From positions 3,329,501 to 3,393,500 of the forward strand of contig NZ_CP120679.1 in NCBI RefSeq assembly GCF_029537375.1: DNA of 64,000 nucleotides, written 5' to 3'. A program made the translations under genes and the position numbers. Below are positions 9,428 through 19,332 of the stretch, piece by piece. Position 1 is the stretch's first letter. Each line of letters starts with the position of its first letter. The DNA is from Bacillus sp. HSf4. GTDB lineage: Bacteria; Bacillota; Bacilli; Bacillales; Bacillaceae. The notes under the pieces are model-generated. The model was not told the origin of the DNA and searched no databases. It saw only the letters and a program-made list of their open reading frames with translations.

Positions 9428-9453
9428 CCCAATCTTCTGTTTAAGATTGGGTT
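9426..9453. terminator. Bidirectional terminator of kapB and kapD
   Basis: A perfect 11-bp stem (AACCCAATCTT / AAGATTGGGTT) lies between the two convergent genes and overlaps the last bases of kapB. Confidence 0.9.
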
Positions 9454-9455
9454 GT

Positions 9456-10073
9456 TTATGTTGCATGGGGAAATACCTTTGACAGATCGATCCGGTCGCC
9501 GATCGTCGTCGGCTTCGGATTCTCCAAGTACTGTTTATCACGTTCGACAAGCTGAAATAATTTATAGGTCGTCATGGCGTCATCAAGCGCTTTATGCTGC
9601 TTCCCGGTGCCGGAGTCCCCGTACTCCTCAGCCGCTTTCCACAAATTCGTCAACGTTTTGTCGCCAAAGAATTCCTTGTACTCCATCGACAGATCCCTCA
9701 TTTCTCCTTTAAATGGAAACGCGACATGGTTAAACATGCAATTTTGCTTTAATACTTTCATATCCATGTTTCCCCATGTAATGATGACGCTGTTTTGATC
9801 AGGATCAAGCTCTTTCAGCTTTTCAATCAATGCTTGAAATGTAATGCCTTGATCGACTTCTTCCTGCGTAATGTTCAAAAAAGATTTGCAGCGCCGCGTC
9901 AGCTTGGGAAACTTCTTTGGCTTGATATAGCTTGAAAACGTTTCAACCACCTCATCATCAACCGCCTTTACAATCCCTGCTTCGATAATCTCCGGGAAAA
10001 AATTTTGCGGATGATACTTCCCCTCCGGCATTGTAAATTCAAAATCAATAACAAGTAAGGGGCTTTGTTTCAA
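9456..10073 (-). CDS. kapD: DEDDh exonuclease-like inhibitor of the KinA pathway, KapD
   Basis: A 205-residue protein with the DEDDh 3'-5' exonuclease fold. The first acidic pair lies in VIDFEFTMPEG near residue 9, a middle aspartate in TWGNMDMKVL near residue 103, and the final His/Asp in KQHKALDDAMTT near residue 163. In B. subtilis KapD inhibits KinA-dependent sporulation. The start is TTG 10073 behind an AGGTG site. Confidence 0.9.
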   Translation of the reverse strand: MKQSPLLVIDFEFTMPEGKYHPQNFFPEIIEAGIVKAVDDEVVETFSSYIKPKKFPKLTRRCKSFLNITQEEVDQGITFQALIEKLKELDPDQNSVIITWGNMDMKVLKQNCMFNHVAFPFKGEMRDLSMEYKEFFGDKTLTNLWKAAEEYGDSGTGKQHKALDDAMTTYKLFQLVERDKQYLENPKPTTIGDRIDLSKVFPHAT

Positions 10074-10319
10074 TGTTCACACCTGCCTTTCTATCGCAGT
10101 ATAAAACCTTCCCAACTGTGGGCAGCGGATGTTGATCGTCCGGGGCCAAGGCTCATTGTCTGTTTTTTTAAAAATTCCGTTCTTCTTTCTTTTATTATAT
10201 CATTATATTTCTATATTCACGCTCATATTTTCTGAAAATGACGAAAATTCATTCAAACGCCTTTTTCACATCGAAAAGTCGCCCGTCCCGTCCTTCTGCA
10301 ACATTTCCTTTATAATGAA

Positions 10320-11561
10320 ATGGAACTTCATTTTTTTAAGAAGGTGATTCTCATCTCTGTTCATAAGAAAAACCTAGTCATCATGTGGTTTGCAAATTTT
10401 TTTGTCGCGGCAAGCTCCACAATGGTTCTGCCGTTTCTTTCTCTCTATATCGAGACGCTCGGCAGCTACTCCGACGGATTTACGCAAAAATGGAGCGGAT
10501 ATGTGTTTGGCGTCACATTTTTGATGGCTTTTTTGGTCTCTCCTTTTTGGGGGAGATTCGGTGATAAACACGGCTATAAAAAAATTCTGCTGATCACCGG
10601 GACCGGCATTGGAACGAGCATTCTCCTCATGTCGATTGTCTCCTCTGTATATGAGCTGTTTTTTCTGAGAATGGCAATGGGCCTTGTCACAGGCTTCATC
10701 CCTACCTCCCTCGCGATGATTTCGGCGCAGACGCCGAAATCGAAAGCCGGCAAAACGCTTGGCACATTGCAGATGGGCACGGTATCGGGAGGATTGTTCG
10801 GCCCGTTGCTCGGCGGCCTTCTCGCCGATCATGCCGGTTTTACATATACCTTTTTTATTACGGCGTTTGTGATTTACGGTGCGGTTTTCCTCGTTTTTGT
10901 CGGTGTCCGGGAACATCCGCTGAAAGCGCACCGCAGCCGGACGGTTCCATATACAAGAAAACAAGTGCTCCTAACGATATTAAAACGGCGTCCGCTGATC
11001 ACTGTCATGGTGCTGACGGCGGTGATTCAAATCGGGAACTTCAGCGTCCAGCCGCTGCTCGCCTTGTATGTCAGCGAGCTGCACGGCCCAGAGCACCTTG
11101 CGTTTTTTTCCGGGCTCGCTTTTTCAGCAACCGGTCTCGGAAACCTTTTGGCCGCGAGAAAATGGGGTGCCTTGGGCGACCGGTTCGGGCATGGAAAAAT
11201 ATTAGCCATACTGTCACTTTTGGCAGCGGGATGTGTCATTCCCCAAGGGCTCACATCGACTTATGAAACGCTTGTGGCTTTCAGATTTCTATTCGGAATC
11301 GCCTTAGGCGGAATGATTCCCTGCATCACGGCATCCATCCGCGTTCAAACACCGGGTGACATCCAGGGGGAAGTGCTTGGCTACAATGTCAGCTTCAGAT
11401 TTTTGGGCAATGTGATCGGTCCGGTGCTCGGCGGTATGCTGTCAAGCGGTTTCGGCATTTCTTCCGCCTTTTACGCAACCGCTGTTCTCTTTTTCAGCGG
11501 AGCCTGCCTCCTGCTGTTCCAAAGGTCCCAGCAAAAGAAATCAGAAGCAAAGGCAAGCTGA
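10320..11561 (+). CDS. yuxJ: MFS multidrug efflux transporter YuxJ
   Basis: A 12-helix major facilitator protein of the drug:H+ antiporter type. The motif-A loop GRFGDKHGYKK follows helix 2, and the internal repeat (KWGALGDRFGHGK) appears in the second half. The start is uncertain: the frame opens at ATG 10320, but a TATAAT box at 10311-10316 would put that codon at the mRNA end. The AAGAAGGTG ribosome site at 10339-10346 points to a downstream start, and ATG 10383 is the next canonical one. Substrate unknown. Confidence 0.85.
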   Translation: MELHFFKKVILISVHKKNLVIMWFANFFVAASSTMVLPFLSLYIETLGSYSDGFTQKWSGYVFGVTFLMAFLVSPFWGRFGDKHGYKKILLITGTGIGTSILLMSIVSSVYELFFLRMAMGLVTGFIPTSLAMISAQTPKSKAGKTLGTLQMGTVSGGLFGPLLGGLLADHAGFTYTFFITAFVIYGAVFLVFVGVREHPLKAHRSRTVPYTRKQVLLTILKRRPLITVMVLTAVIQIGNFSVQPLLALYVSELHGPEHLAFFSGLAFSATGLGNLLAARKWGALGDRFGHGKILAILSLLAAGCVIPQGLTSTYETLVAFRFLFGIALGGMIPCITASIRVQTPGDIQGEVLGYNVSFRFLGNVIGPVLGGMLSSGFGISSAFYATAVLFFSGACLLLFQRSQQKKSEAKAS

Positions 11562-11658
11562 CATATAAAAATAAGGAAATCTATCAAATTATTCTTCTCG
11601 ATCTTGAAAAAGAATGGTACGATATGGCTAGAATTTAGCGAAAAGAGTGTGACATAGA

Positions 11659-13537
11659 GTGACAAAATTGCGTTTGATCCTTGGATGGATTTTGCTGATC
11701 ATGTTTATTCCCATATTTGTATATACTTTAATGGCCTCAGGTGAAGAAGCCGAAAAAATGAAGCCTCTCGACCAAGTGCTCGATGAGAAAATCAACTTAA
11801 AGGACATCGGCCTTGTACAAAACAGCTACATGTATGACAGGGACGGCGCTCTGATTTCAGAGATTGTCTCTGATCACCAGAATCGGGTGTTTGTCTCTTA
11901 CAAAAATATTCCCGAACATGTCAAGCAGCTGTTTTTGACATCGGAGGATCGCCATTTCTTTCAACATAAAGGCTTTGACTTTCTCGGGATGGTCCGGGCC
12001 GCCGCAGCCAATTTTAAAAAAGGCGGCATTGATCAGGGAGCGAGCACGATTACCCAACAGCTCTCGCGAAACTTGTATTTGAGCCATGAACGGACTTTCG
12101 ACCGCAAGCTGACAGAGCTTCTGTATTCCTATCAGCTTGAAAAAAAGCTATCAAAAGAAGAGATTTTCGAGAAATATTTAAATACGATTTATTTTAATAA
12201 TGGCGTATACGGGATTGGATCTGCGTCCAGATATTATTTCAACAAGCCGCTCAAATCTCTTACGCTCGCTGAAACGGCGTTTATTTGCGCGATCCCTAAT
12301 AACCCTACATTATATGATCCTTTGAAACATTTTGACTACACAAAAACCCGTCAAAAACGGCTTCTCGGTTGAGCTGAGAGAAGCGGGCGTCATCAATGAG
12401 AAAGAATATAAAAAAGCGGTTAAGGAAAAAATTAAACTCAATGTGAAAGAAAAGAAAGACGCCTATCCCGATTACGCAACATATGTCAATGATGAATTCA
12501 CCAAATTGGTTTCGTCTTCCGAAGGCTTTGACAAACGGCTGAAAAAGGCGAAAACAAAGGAAGAGAAGGAGAAAATTGAAAAAGAGCTGTCAAACCGGAT
12601 CAGCTCCCTTTTGACAGGCGGCATTAAAATCTACACGGCGCTTGATCCCGAGATGCAAAACAGAGTCGTCCAGCAAGTCAACAGCCGGCTCCCGTATGCA
12701 GAAGTCCAGGGAGGTGCCGTCGTCATCAACCACCAAACCCATCAAATCGTCGCCATGTCGGGCGGGAAAAATTATAAGAAATACGATTTCAACCTGGCTT
12801 ATCAAGCCCATAGGCAGCCCGGCTCATCGATCAAGCCGCTGCTTGACTACGGACCTTATATGGAAGAAACGGGCGCCACGGCCGGCAGCATGATCGATGC
12901 CAGCAGATTTTGCAGCAAAGATTACTGCCCGAACAACTTTAATGAAAAAACATATGGAACCGTCTCGATCAAAACGGCTTTTAAATATTCCTATAATACA
13001 CCGGCCGTCCGGGCGTTGAATCAAATCGGCGTCCAGAAAGGGTTCAGCTATTTAGAGCCGTTTGGATTTGAAAAAATCGATCCGAAGGACTACCGTCTCC
13101 CAGCCGCTTTGGGCGGGTTTACGGATGGCTTTTCACCGCTTGAGATGGCGAACGCTTATACGACGTTTGGCAATGATGGCAGCTATACGCCAAGCCATGC
13201 GATCACAAAGGTTACGAATTTAAAAGGAAAAACGCTTTACAAGTGGAAAGATAAACCGAAGCAGGTCTTCAGCCCGCGGACAAACAATCAATTGCGCATC
13301 CTCTTGTCAGCGGTTGTTCAAGAAGGAACCGGACGAAAAGCCAATTTCAGCGGTGGATATGTCGGAGGCAAGACGGGAACGTCAAACGACTACAGAGACC
13401 TGTGGTTTGTCGGATTGACCGATACGTATACAATGAGTGTATGGGTTGGAAAAGAGAAAAAAGGCAATGTCGAATTTCTTCATCATACAGGACCCCAGCT
13501 TTTAATATGGAAAGGGACGCTTCAATACGCATATTAG
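11659..13537 (+). pseudogene. pbpD: Penicillin-binding protein 4 (class A PBP), frameshifted
   Basis: Two overlapping frames together encode a full class A PBP of about 624 residues. Frame one (11659-12372) has a signal anchor (about residues 5-26) and the glycosyltransferase domain with EDRHFFQHKG and GASTITQQLSRN. Frame two (continuing to 13537) holds the transpeptidase domain with PGSSIKP, SYNTP and GGKTGTS. The break is at 12367-12373: removing one T from GGTTGAG rejoins LLG to ELREAGV without loss. As read, translation stops after 237 residues and the transpeptidase is lost. It is either a real mutation or a base-call error. Confidence 0.88.
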
Positions 13538-13557
13538 AAGGGAGAGCTGATGCACGT

Positions 13558-13965
13558 ATGACGGAAATGCCTGATCGCATCGTTCTGTTTGATGGCATCT
13601 GCAATTTTTGTGACGGAGCTGTTCAGTTCATCATTAAACATGATCCGAAAGGCTTATTTTCCTTCGCTTCTCTGCAATCCGACATCGGCGGGGAGCTGCT
13701 CAAGAACCATCAGCTCCCAACCGATCATTTTGACAGCTTTATATTGATCGATAACGGCCGCATCTACCAAAAATCGGCGGCGGCGCTCCGCGTGCTGAAA
13801 AACCTTTCAGGTCCGTGGAAGGCGGCGGCCGTCTTTCTAATCGTGCCGCGCCCGCTTCGCGACGCCGTCTACAGCCTGATTGCGAAAAACCGCTATAAAT
13901 GGTTTGGCCAAAAAAATGAATGCACGATCCCGGGACCAGAAATCAGAAAAAGGTTTCTATCCTAA
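13558..13965 (+). CDS. yuxK: DCC-family thiol-disulfide oxidoreductase-like protein YuxK
   Basis: A 135-residue DUF393/DCC protein with the thioredoxin-like motif LFDGICNFCDGAVQF, which contains the CxxC pair, near residues 9-23. It lies just downstream of pbpD, and a GGGAGAG sequence stands before ATG 13558. The open frame extends upstream into pbpD, but the conserved part begins here. Probably co-transcribed with pbpD. The redox partner is unknown. Confidence 0.88.
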   Translation: MTEMPDRIVLFDGICNFCDGAVQFIIKHDPKGLFSFASLQSDIGGELLKNHQLPTDHFDSFILIDNGRIYQKSAAALRVLKNLSGPWKAAAVFLIVPRPLRDAVYSLIAKNRYKWFGQKNECTIPGPEIRKRFLS

Positions 13966-14008
13966 AAAAACCGGAGCCTCTGGACAAATGTCCATGCTCC
14001 GGTTTTTT
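13965..14008. terminator. Bidirectional terminator of yuxK and yufK
   Basis: Outer stem AAAAAACCGGAGC / GCTCCGGTTTTTT with a smaller inner hairpin (GGACAAATGTCC), placed between convergent genes. Confidence 0.9.
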
Positions 14009-14022
14009 TTAGCCTAATCCGC

Positions 14023-14580
14023 CTATACAGGCAAGCTGGCCATCATGCTGTTGTAAAGCTTGATGACAATATAGATCGTTCCAATCAAAAATGTAAACCA
14101 AAACAACAGTTCAAACATCACAAAACCGATGAGTGAAAAAAATGACAGCGTACCGTGAATCGTATACACGATATAGACAAAGTAAACAAGTGTCGCCAAT
14201 ACGAGAATCGCTGCAATTCCTATCGCATATTGGACAAAAATAAAGGACAAAAGGCTCGCTCCGAGATAAATCGCGGAACCGGCCCTGATTTTCTTCAAGT
14301 TTGCCCCTTCAGGATCCTTGGCAAAAAATAAAAGCGAGAGTTCTGTTACCGTATTGGCAATCAGCTTGAGTGCGGAAAACACCATAAAAAAGACAAGCGC
14401 AAACACGATAAATAAGGCCATTCTAATACCGCTCTCAGAAAAAAACTCAAGCATCCCTTTATAAATACCGAAGGATGACAGGACCTGCATAGCATACATC
14501 ACGGAGGAAATGGCCAACGATGAACTAAAAAGAAGGATTGCAATAAACGGGAAAAAACCTGATATATACGTATTTTTCAT
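14023..14580 (-). CDS. yufK: Multi-pass membrane protein YufK
   Basis: A 185-residue integral membrane protein with four to five hydrophobic segments (for example FFPFIAILLFSSSLAISSVM and YFVYIVYTIHGTLSFFSLIG). It matches YufK by length and by its place between yuxK and malK. ATG start with an AAAGGG ribosome site. Function is unknown. Confidence 0.85.
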   Translation of the reverse strand: MKNTYISGFFPFIAILLFSSSLAISSVMYAMQVLSSFGIYKGMLEFFSESGIRMALFIVFALVFFMVFSALKLIANTVTELSLLFFAKDPEGANLKKIRAGSAIYLGASLLSFIFVQYAIGIAAILVLATLVYFVYIVYTIHGTLSFFSLIGFVMFELLFWFTFLIGTIYIVIKLYNSMMASLPV

Positions 14581-14635
14581 AAAAAAGACCCTTTCTGATA
14601 TGTTCCATCATTCATTATGTACGACTTAGTACCTG

Positions 14636-14664
14636 TTGACAAGAATATTTTCCATTATTTTAAT
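14636..14664 (+). promoter_or_regulatory. Sigma-A promoter of malK-malR
   Basis: TTGACA at 14636-14641 and TTTAAT at 14659-14664 are separated by 17 bases. Transcription would start near 14671, which argues against translation from the ATG at 14673 and for the TTG at 14766. Confidence 0.65.
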
Positions 14665-14765
14665 CTAAGTTTATGTCAAGGGACATGCAGGATTCTTCAC
14701 AAATTCGCCAATTACCTGTAAAGTATTACTTGTTGACTTTATCAATAGATCGCGAGGAATCGCCA

Positions 14766-16367
14766 TTGAAAAAAACATTAAAGCTGCAGACACGGTTAAC
14801 GATCTTTGTCTGTGTTGTTGTCTTTATCTCTTTATTCATCACTTTTTTTATGATTGGCGCGGAAACCGCACGGGATATCCGCGAGCAGGAGCAGACGATC
14901 GCGCTCCAGACGGCGAAGATGGTCGCTGAAGCTCCGATTACGGCGCAGTCGCTTGAAAGCGGCCGATACAAAGAGCTGCAGCGCTATACACGCCGTGTTC
15001 AAGCAGCGACAAAGACCGAATTTGTCGTCGTCATGGACATGAACAGCATTCGAAAAACCCATCCGGATCCCGACAAAATCGGAAAGAAATTTGCGGGCGG
15101 AGATGAAAAAGAGGCGCTGAAAGGCCATCAGCATATCAGCACGGCGAAAGGTACGCTTGGTGAATCACTGAGAGCTTTTGTTCCCGTCTTCAATGAAAAA
15201 GGAAAACAGGTCGGCGCCGTTGCCGTCGGCATCACTCTTAACGAAATTGAGCAGATCATCGAGCAAAATCTTCGGCCTTTATATACGGTCATTGTCCTCA
15301 GCATCTGTGTCGGCATCATTGGAGCCGTCATCGTGGCCAGAAAAGTGAAAACGATCATGTTCGGCATGGAACCGTATGAAATCGCAACGCTTTTGAACGA
15401 GCGGAGCGCCATGCTTGAATCGACCAAAGAAGGCATTCTCGCCGTCGACCAAAACGGAAAAATCAAGCTTGCCAACGCGGAAGCAAAACGCCTCTTCAAA
15501 AAAATGGGGATCGATGAAAATCCGATTGATCGGGACGTGAGCGAGCTTCTGCCAAACACCCGGCTGAAGCAGGTCATTAACACCCAGCAGCCGGTCAATG
15601 ACCGCGACGTTAGGATCAACGGGCTTGAGCTTGTCTTTAACGAGGTTCCGATCCATTTAAAAAAAGGAGACATCGTCGGGGCCATTGCTACATTTCGCGA
15701 CAAAACCGAGGTCAAACACTTAGCTGAACAGCTTTCTGGCGTTAAAATGTACGCAAACGCGCTCAGAGCGCAATCCCATGAGTTCATGAACAAGCTTCAT
15801 GTCATTCTTGGACTTGTCCAGCTGAAAAATTATGATGAGCTTGGCAACTATATTAAAGACATCGCGATCTATCAGCAGGCCGAAGCGAACGAAATTATCA
15901 ACCACATTAAAAATTCCGTGCTCGCCGGCTTTTTGCTTGGCAAGCAAAGCTATATAAGAGAACAGGGTGCCGTCCTTGAAGTCCATTGCAGCACAAGGAT
16001 TCCGAATGCCGCAAACACTGCGGTGATCCACGACTTGATCACCGTCATCGGAAATCTCCTCAACAATGCGCTGGACGCCGTCTCCTCTGCTGACAAAAAA
16101 AATATTTCGATTTCTTTCCGGTATCATGACGGCCTTCTGGACATTGAAGTCACAGATACGGGTATCGGCTTATCGCAAGAGGAGCAGGAGAAAATGTTTG
16201 ATCAAGGCTTTTCAACAAAAGGCGCCAACCGCGGATTCGGACTTTATTTTGTCGAGCAAGCCCTGGAAAATGTAAACGGACATATTGTCGTCACGAGCGA
16301 AAAACATGAAGGAACGACATTCAGTCTCCGCATACCGTATGAACCAAAGGAGGATGACTATGATTGA
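14766..16367 (+). CDS. malK: Malate sensor histidine kinase MalK (YufL)
   Basis: A CitA/DcuS-type membrane kinase of 533 residues. Transmembrane helix 1 lies near residues 12-33 and an extracytoplasmic PAS sensor near 35-170. Helix 2 ([17 protein letters not shown]) follows, then a cytoplasmic PAS and a kinase core with the histidine in [16 protein letters not shown] near residue 335. The ATPase motifs are [17 protein letters not shown] and GFGLYFV. TTG 14766 is chosen for length, the GAGGAA site and the promoter position. Its stop overlaps the malR start by 8 bases. Confidence 0.93.
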   Translation: MKKTLKLQTRLTIFVCVVVFISLFITFFMIGAETARDIREQEQTIALQTAKMVAEAPITAQSLESGRYKELQRYTRRVQAATKTEFVVVMDMNSIRKTHPDPDKIGKKFAGGDEKEALKGHQHISTAKGTLGESLRAFVPVFNEKGKQVGAVAVGITLNEIEQIIEQNLRPLYTVIVLSICVGIIGAVIVARKVKTIMFGMEPYEIATLLNERSAMLESTKEGILAVDQNGKIKLANAEAKRLFKKMGIDENPIDRDVSELLPNTRLKQVINTQQPVNDRDVRINGLELVFNEVPIHLKKGDIVGAIATFRDKTEVKHLAEQLSGVKMYANALRAQSHEFMNKLHVILGLVQLKNYDELGNYIKDIAIYQQAEANEIINHIKNSVLAGFLLGKQSYIREQGAVLEVHCSTRIPNAANTAVIHDLITVIGNLLNNALDAVSSADKKNISISFRYHDGLLDIEVTDTGIGLSQEEQEKMFDQGFSTKGANRGFGLYFVEQALENVNGHIVVTSEKHEGTTFSLRIPYEPKEDDYD

Positions 16368-17067
16368 TGTATTAATCGTTGAAGATGACCCAATGGTGAG
16401 AGAACTGAATAAGCGCTACCTCAGCCAAATCGACGGCTTTCAGTTAAAAGGCGTCGCCGCTTCTTTCAGAGAGGCTCTCTCCGTTCTCAGAGAGGAGCAC
16501 ATCGATTTAATTCTGCTTGACATTTATATGCCCGGCAGAAACGGAGTCGAACTGTTAACGGAAATCAGGCGGCAAAACAAGGCCGTCGATGTGATTGTCA
16601 TCTCAGCGGCGAGCGAGATGGACGTTGTGCAAAAAACGTTGCGCTTCGGAGCTGTCGATTATTTAATCAAGCCGTTTGAATTTGAACGGTTTCAGTCCGC
16701 ACTCACCGATTACAAACGGAAACAGCACCTCTATTCAAGCAACCGGAACATCAGCCAAAAAGAACTGGATGTCGAGCTGTTCCAAAAAAAGCGGACACCG
16801 GAAAAAGTCCATTTGCCAAAAGGGCTGACAAAAAGCACGCTGAAGCTTATTTGGTCAAGCATCAAATCGTTTGACAGCATGACGTTCACGACGGAGGATT
16901 TAGCCAAGCACACCGAAATTTCGCAGGTTTCCATCCGCAAATATTTGAAATTCCTTGAGGAAATCGAAGTATTGGATGTGGAAATGGCCTATGGGACCAT
17001 CGGAAGACCGGTATTCCAATATAAATTAAATACCAATGACATGAACGCGATCAATCAATATTTATAA
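16360..17067 (+). CDS. malR: Malate response regulator MalR (YufM)
   Basis: A 235-residue CitB-class response regulator. The receiver domain (residues 1-120) has the acidic pair D9/D10, the phosphoacceptor D54 in [10 protein letters not shown] and the lysine in YLIKPFEFE. The C-terminal helix-turn-helix ([17 protein letters not shown]) binds DNA. In B. subtilis it activates maeN and related malate genes. ATG 16360 lies 7 bases after AAAGGAGG. It is translationally coupled to malK. Confidence 0.94.
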   Translation: MIDVLIVEDDPMVRELNKRYLSQIDGFQLKGVAASFREALSVLREEHIDLILLDIYMPGRNGVELLTEIRRQNKAVDVIVISAASEMDVVQKTLRFGAVDYLIKPFEFERFQSALTDYKRKQHLYSSNRNISQKELDVELFQKKRTPEKVHLPKGLTKSTLKLIWSSIKSFDSMTFTTEDLAKHTEISQVSIRKYLKFLEEIEVLDVEMAYGTIGRPVFQYKLNTNDMNAINQYL

Positions 17068-17075
17068 ATCCTCCT

Positions 17076-17108
17076 CCCCTTTTTGCCATCAGGCGGAAGG
17101 GGATTTTT
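17076..17108 (+). terminator. Probable terminator of malKR
   Basis: CCCCTT / AAGGGG with inner GCC/GGC pairing, followed by ATTTTT, starts 9 bases after the malR stop. Confidence 0.65.
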
Positions 17109-17260
17109 CGCGGGATCGAAAATAGATTGATGGAATAAGAGGGCATCTCTATTTGCCCGGACCTTAATTGAAGATAAAATTTTTGCGAGGGCGGCAATGT
17201 TTTTACCACTTTTATGGTATGATGAAAAAGTCTTGTTAGCAAATCATGACAGGAATTTTA

Positions 17261-17289
17261 TTGCAGATGCAGTTTAAATCGTATACAAT
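17261..17289 (+). promoter_or_regulatory. Sigma-A promoter of the pssA operon
   Basis: TTGCAG at 17261-17266 and TACAAT at 17284-17289 with a 17-base spacer lie 54 bases upstream of the pssA TTG start. Confidence 0.6.
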
Positions 17290-17342
17290 TAACTATTGTT
17301 TATTTCTATATTAATCGGCTTTATTTAAAGGATGCGAAAACA

Positions 17343-17879
17343 TTGAAAAAATCTATCATACCTTCTTTGATAACGATTGGAAACTTTGTTTCAGGCTTGT
17401 CTTCAATATTGCTGGCATTCAGAGGGTATTTATTTTTAGCGATTATATTTGTGATCATCGGCGCCATTTTGGACAGCCTTGACGGCATGGCGGCGCGGAA
17501 ATTAAACGCCGTCAGCCTGTTCGGAAAAGAGTTGGATTCTTTGTCTGATATTATTACGTTCGGTGTCGCTCCGGCTATTATTACATATTCGATCGTTTTT
17601 CATGATGCTCCGGTTCTGGGCCTCCCTTCTACACTATTATTCCCGGTCTGCGGGGCTCTGCGGCTGGCCCGATTTAATATTCAATCTGAGAACCAAACTT
17701 ATTTTACGGGGCTGCCCATTACCGCTGCCGGCACCATTTTGGTGTGCCTCAACCTTTTATGGGGGATTATCGGCCCAAAAACGGTCATTATGTTCTCTTT
17801 ATGTTTGTCCTATCTCATGGTCAGCAAAATCAGAGTCATCAGTCTAAAAGGGAAAAATCTATTGAAGAAAGTGAGCTAG
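17343..17879 (+). CDS. pssA: CDP-diacylglycerol-serine O-phosphatidyltransferase
   Basis: A 178-residue integral membrane CDP-alcohol phosphatidyltransferase. It makes phosphatidylserine from CDP-diacylglycerol and serine, the first step to phosphatidylethanolamine. The catalytic signature DG-x2-AR-x8-G-x3-D-x3-D is complete (DGMAARKLNAVSLFGKELDS near residues 49-68). About six membrane helices follow the family pattern. TTG start with an AAAGGATG site. It is the first gene of pssA-dedA-psd, located between malR and maeN rather than at the usual B. subtilis pssA locus. Confidence 0.9.
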   Translation: MKKSIIPSLITIGNFVSGLSSILLAFRGYLFLAIIFVIIGAILDSLDGMAARKLNAVSLFGKELDSLSDIITFGVAPAIITYSIVFHDAPVLGLPSTLLFPVCGALRLARFNIQSENQTYFTGLPITAAGTILVCLNLLWGIIGPKTVIMFSLCLSYLMVSKIRVISLKGKNLLKKVS

Positions 17880-17885
17880 GATTTC

Positions 17886-18368
17886 ATGGAGTTGGCAAAA
17901 GAATTAATTTCCCACTACGGGTATTTTGCGATATTCGGCATGCTCGTGCTCGGCATCGTAGGCCTTCCGATACCCGACGAGGTGATGATGACATTTGTCG
18001 GGTATCTGTCTTCTATACATATCCTAAACTATGAGCTGTCGCTGTTGATCAGTTTCTCCGGTGCGTTGTCGGGGATGATCATCAGCTATTTTTTAGGGAA
18101 TAAAATCGGCAAGCCGCTGCTTGACAGGTTCGGTAAATGGATCGGTTTAACGCCGAAAAGATTGGATACTGTTCACCGCTGGTTTGATAAATACGGTCCG
18201 TGGACGATTGTGTTCGGCTATTTTGTTCCCGGCATTCGCCATGTCACATGCTATTTGTCCGGAATGAACGAAATGAAAATGAAAAGGTTTCTGATATATG
18301 CCGGTTCAGGAGCTTTAATTTGGTGTCTCGTTTTTATTACGATCGGCTATACGCTCGGCGTTATATAA
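17886..18368 (+). CDS. ybfM: DedA-family membrane protein (YbfM-like)
   Basis: A 160-residue DedA/SNARE-associated protein. Reentrant and membrane segments surround the motif GYFVPGIRHVTCYLSG near residues 112-127. An acidic site, GLPIPDEVMMTFVGYL, lies near residues 26-41. DedA proteins are lipid or phosphate flippases needed for membrane homeostasis. It starts 6 bases after pssA. The same pssA/ybfM/psd grouping exists in B. subtilis, which supports the ortholog name. Confidence 0.87.
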   Translation: MELAKELISHYGYFAIFGMLVLGIVGLPIPDEVMMTFVGYLSSIHILNYELSLLISFSGALSGMIISYFLGNKIGKPLLDRFGKWIGLTPKRLDTVHRWFDKYGPWTIVFGYFVPGIRHVTCYLSGMNEMKMKRFLIYAGSGALIWCLVFITIGYTLGVI

Positions 18369-18412
18369 AAGCAGGCTGCTTTTTACCGATGACAACAAAA
18401 GGAGTGAACAGC

Positions 18413-19204
18413 TTGAAAAAGCGGCTTTACCGATGTTTGATTGAATTGACAAATAAAAAGAAAGTTTCAACGGCATTGAAAAGATTTGCCCAGTCAAAGC
18501 TCAGCAAACCGCTCATCCCCTCCTATATCAAAACCTTTCGTATCAACACCGAAGAAATGCTGGAAGACGTCGGCTCTTTTAACAGTCTGCATGAGCTGTT
18601 CATCAGAAAGTTGAAAAACGGAGTGCGCCCGCTTCCCTCTGATCCAAACAGCCTGATCAGTCCGGTGGACGGGGTTGTTGAAGAATGGGGCACAATCTCT
18701 TCCGACAAACAGTTTATTGTGAAAAATAAGCCTTATTCTCTGGAGGAAATGATCGACAGAGATGAAGTCGCAAGCCGCTATATAGGCGGAACATATATCA
18801 TCATCTATTTAAGTCCGAGAGACTACCACAGAATCCACAGCCCGGCCGACGGGACGCTTGAAAAGCAATATTCATTGGGAAGCGCTTCATACCCGGTGAA
18901 CACCATCGGTTTGACATATGGAAAATCGCCGCTGACGAAAAACCACAGAATGATTTCCGAATTCAGGCATCAATATGGTTCAGCCTTACTGGTGAAGGTT
19001 GGCGCGATGTATATTAACTCGATCGTCATGCTGTCGAATTCAACTGAATGGCGGAAAGGAGAAGAAATCGCTTATTTTTCGTTCGGTTCAACCGTTATTC
19101 TCCTGTTTGAAAAAGACACCTTTGTCCCCGCTGAGCGCCTCGGCCCCTCACTGAAAGTCAAAATGGGAGATGTGCTGGGCTCTCTGACAAAGCGGACTTC
19201 GTAA
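18413..19204 (+). CDS. psd: Phosphatidylserine decarboxylase proenzyme
   Basis: A 263-residue proenzyme converting phosphatidylserine to phosphatidylethanolamine at the membrane. Self-cleavage at FGST (in YFSFGSTVILLFEKD near residue 226) yields the pyruvoyl prosthetic group. SPVDGVVEEWG and SPRDYHRIHSP are the other active-site stretches. TTG 18413 lies 8 bases after AAAGGAG and gives the usual length; the ATG at 18389 precedes that site. It is the last gene of the operon. Confidence 0.93.
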   Translation: MKKRLYRCLIELTNKKKVSTALKRFAQSKLSKPLIPSYIKTFRINTEEMLEDVGSFNSLHELFIRKLKNGVRPLPSDPNSLISPVDGVVEEWGTISSDKQFIVKNKPYSLEEMIDRDEVASRYIGGTYIIIYLSPRDYHRIHSPADGTLEKQYSLGSASYPVNTIGLTYGKSPLTKNHRMISEFRHQYGSALLVKVGAMYINSIVMLSNSTEWRKGEEIAYFSFGSTVILLFEKDTFVPAERLGPSLKVKMGDVLGSLTKRTS

Positions 19205-19236
19205 TCCCCCGAAAACGACTTCGGGGGATTTTTTAT
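19204..19236 (+). terminator. Terminator of pssA-ybfM-psd
   Basis: A perfect 10-bp stem (ATCCCCCGAA / TTCGGGGGAT) overlaps the psd stop and is followed by a T-run. Confidence 0.92.
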
Positions 19237-19332
19237 TCCTCACTTTAAAAAACGGGGCCAAAAGCTCCCCATTTAAGTCAAAATTCCTATAAAATATGCT
19301 GATTCAGCAAAGAAAACACCCTTTTCTCTCTT

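Noticed and set aside
10374..10964. 196-codon minus-strand frame within yuxJ
   Set aside because: Composition (Arg/Lys/His/Cys-rich) is that of an antisense shadow, and yuxJ is a clear MFS gene.
12332..12372. Independent ATG start for the second pbpD frame
   Set aside because: The overlap is short and lacks a ribosome site; the protein is simply the second half of one PBP after a one-base shift.
14673..14765. N-terminal extension of MalK
   Set aside because: The ATG at 14673 coincides with the predicted transcription start; TTG 14766 has a better ribosome site and the family length.
15128..15793. 221-codon minus-strand frame within malK
   Set aside because: Antisense shadow of the malK reading frame, with no ribosome site or recognisable domain.
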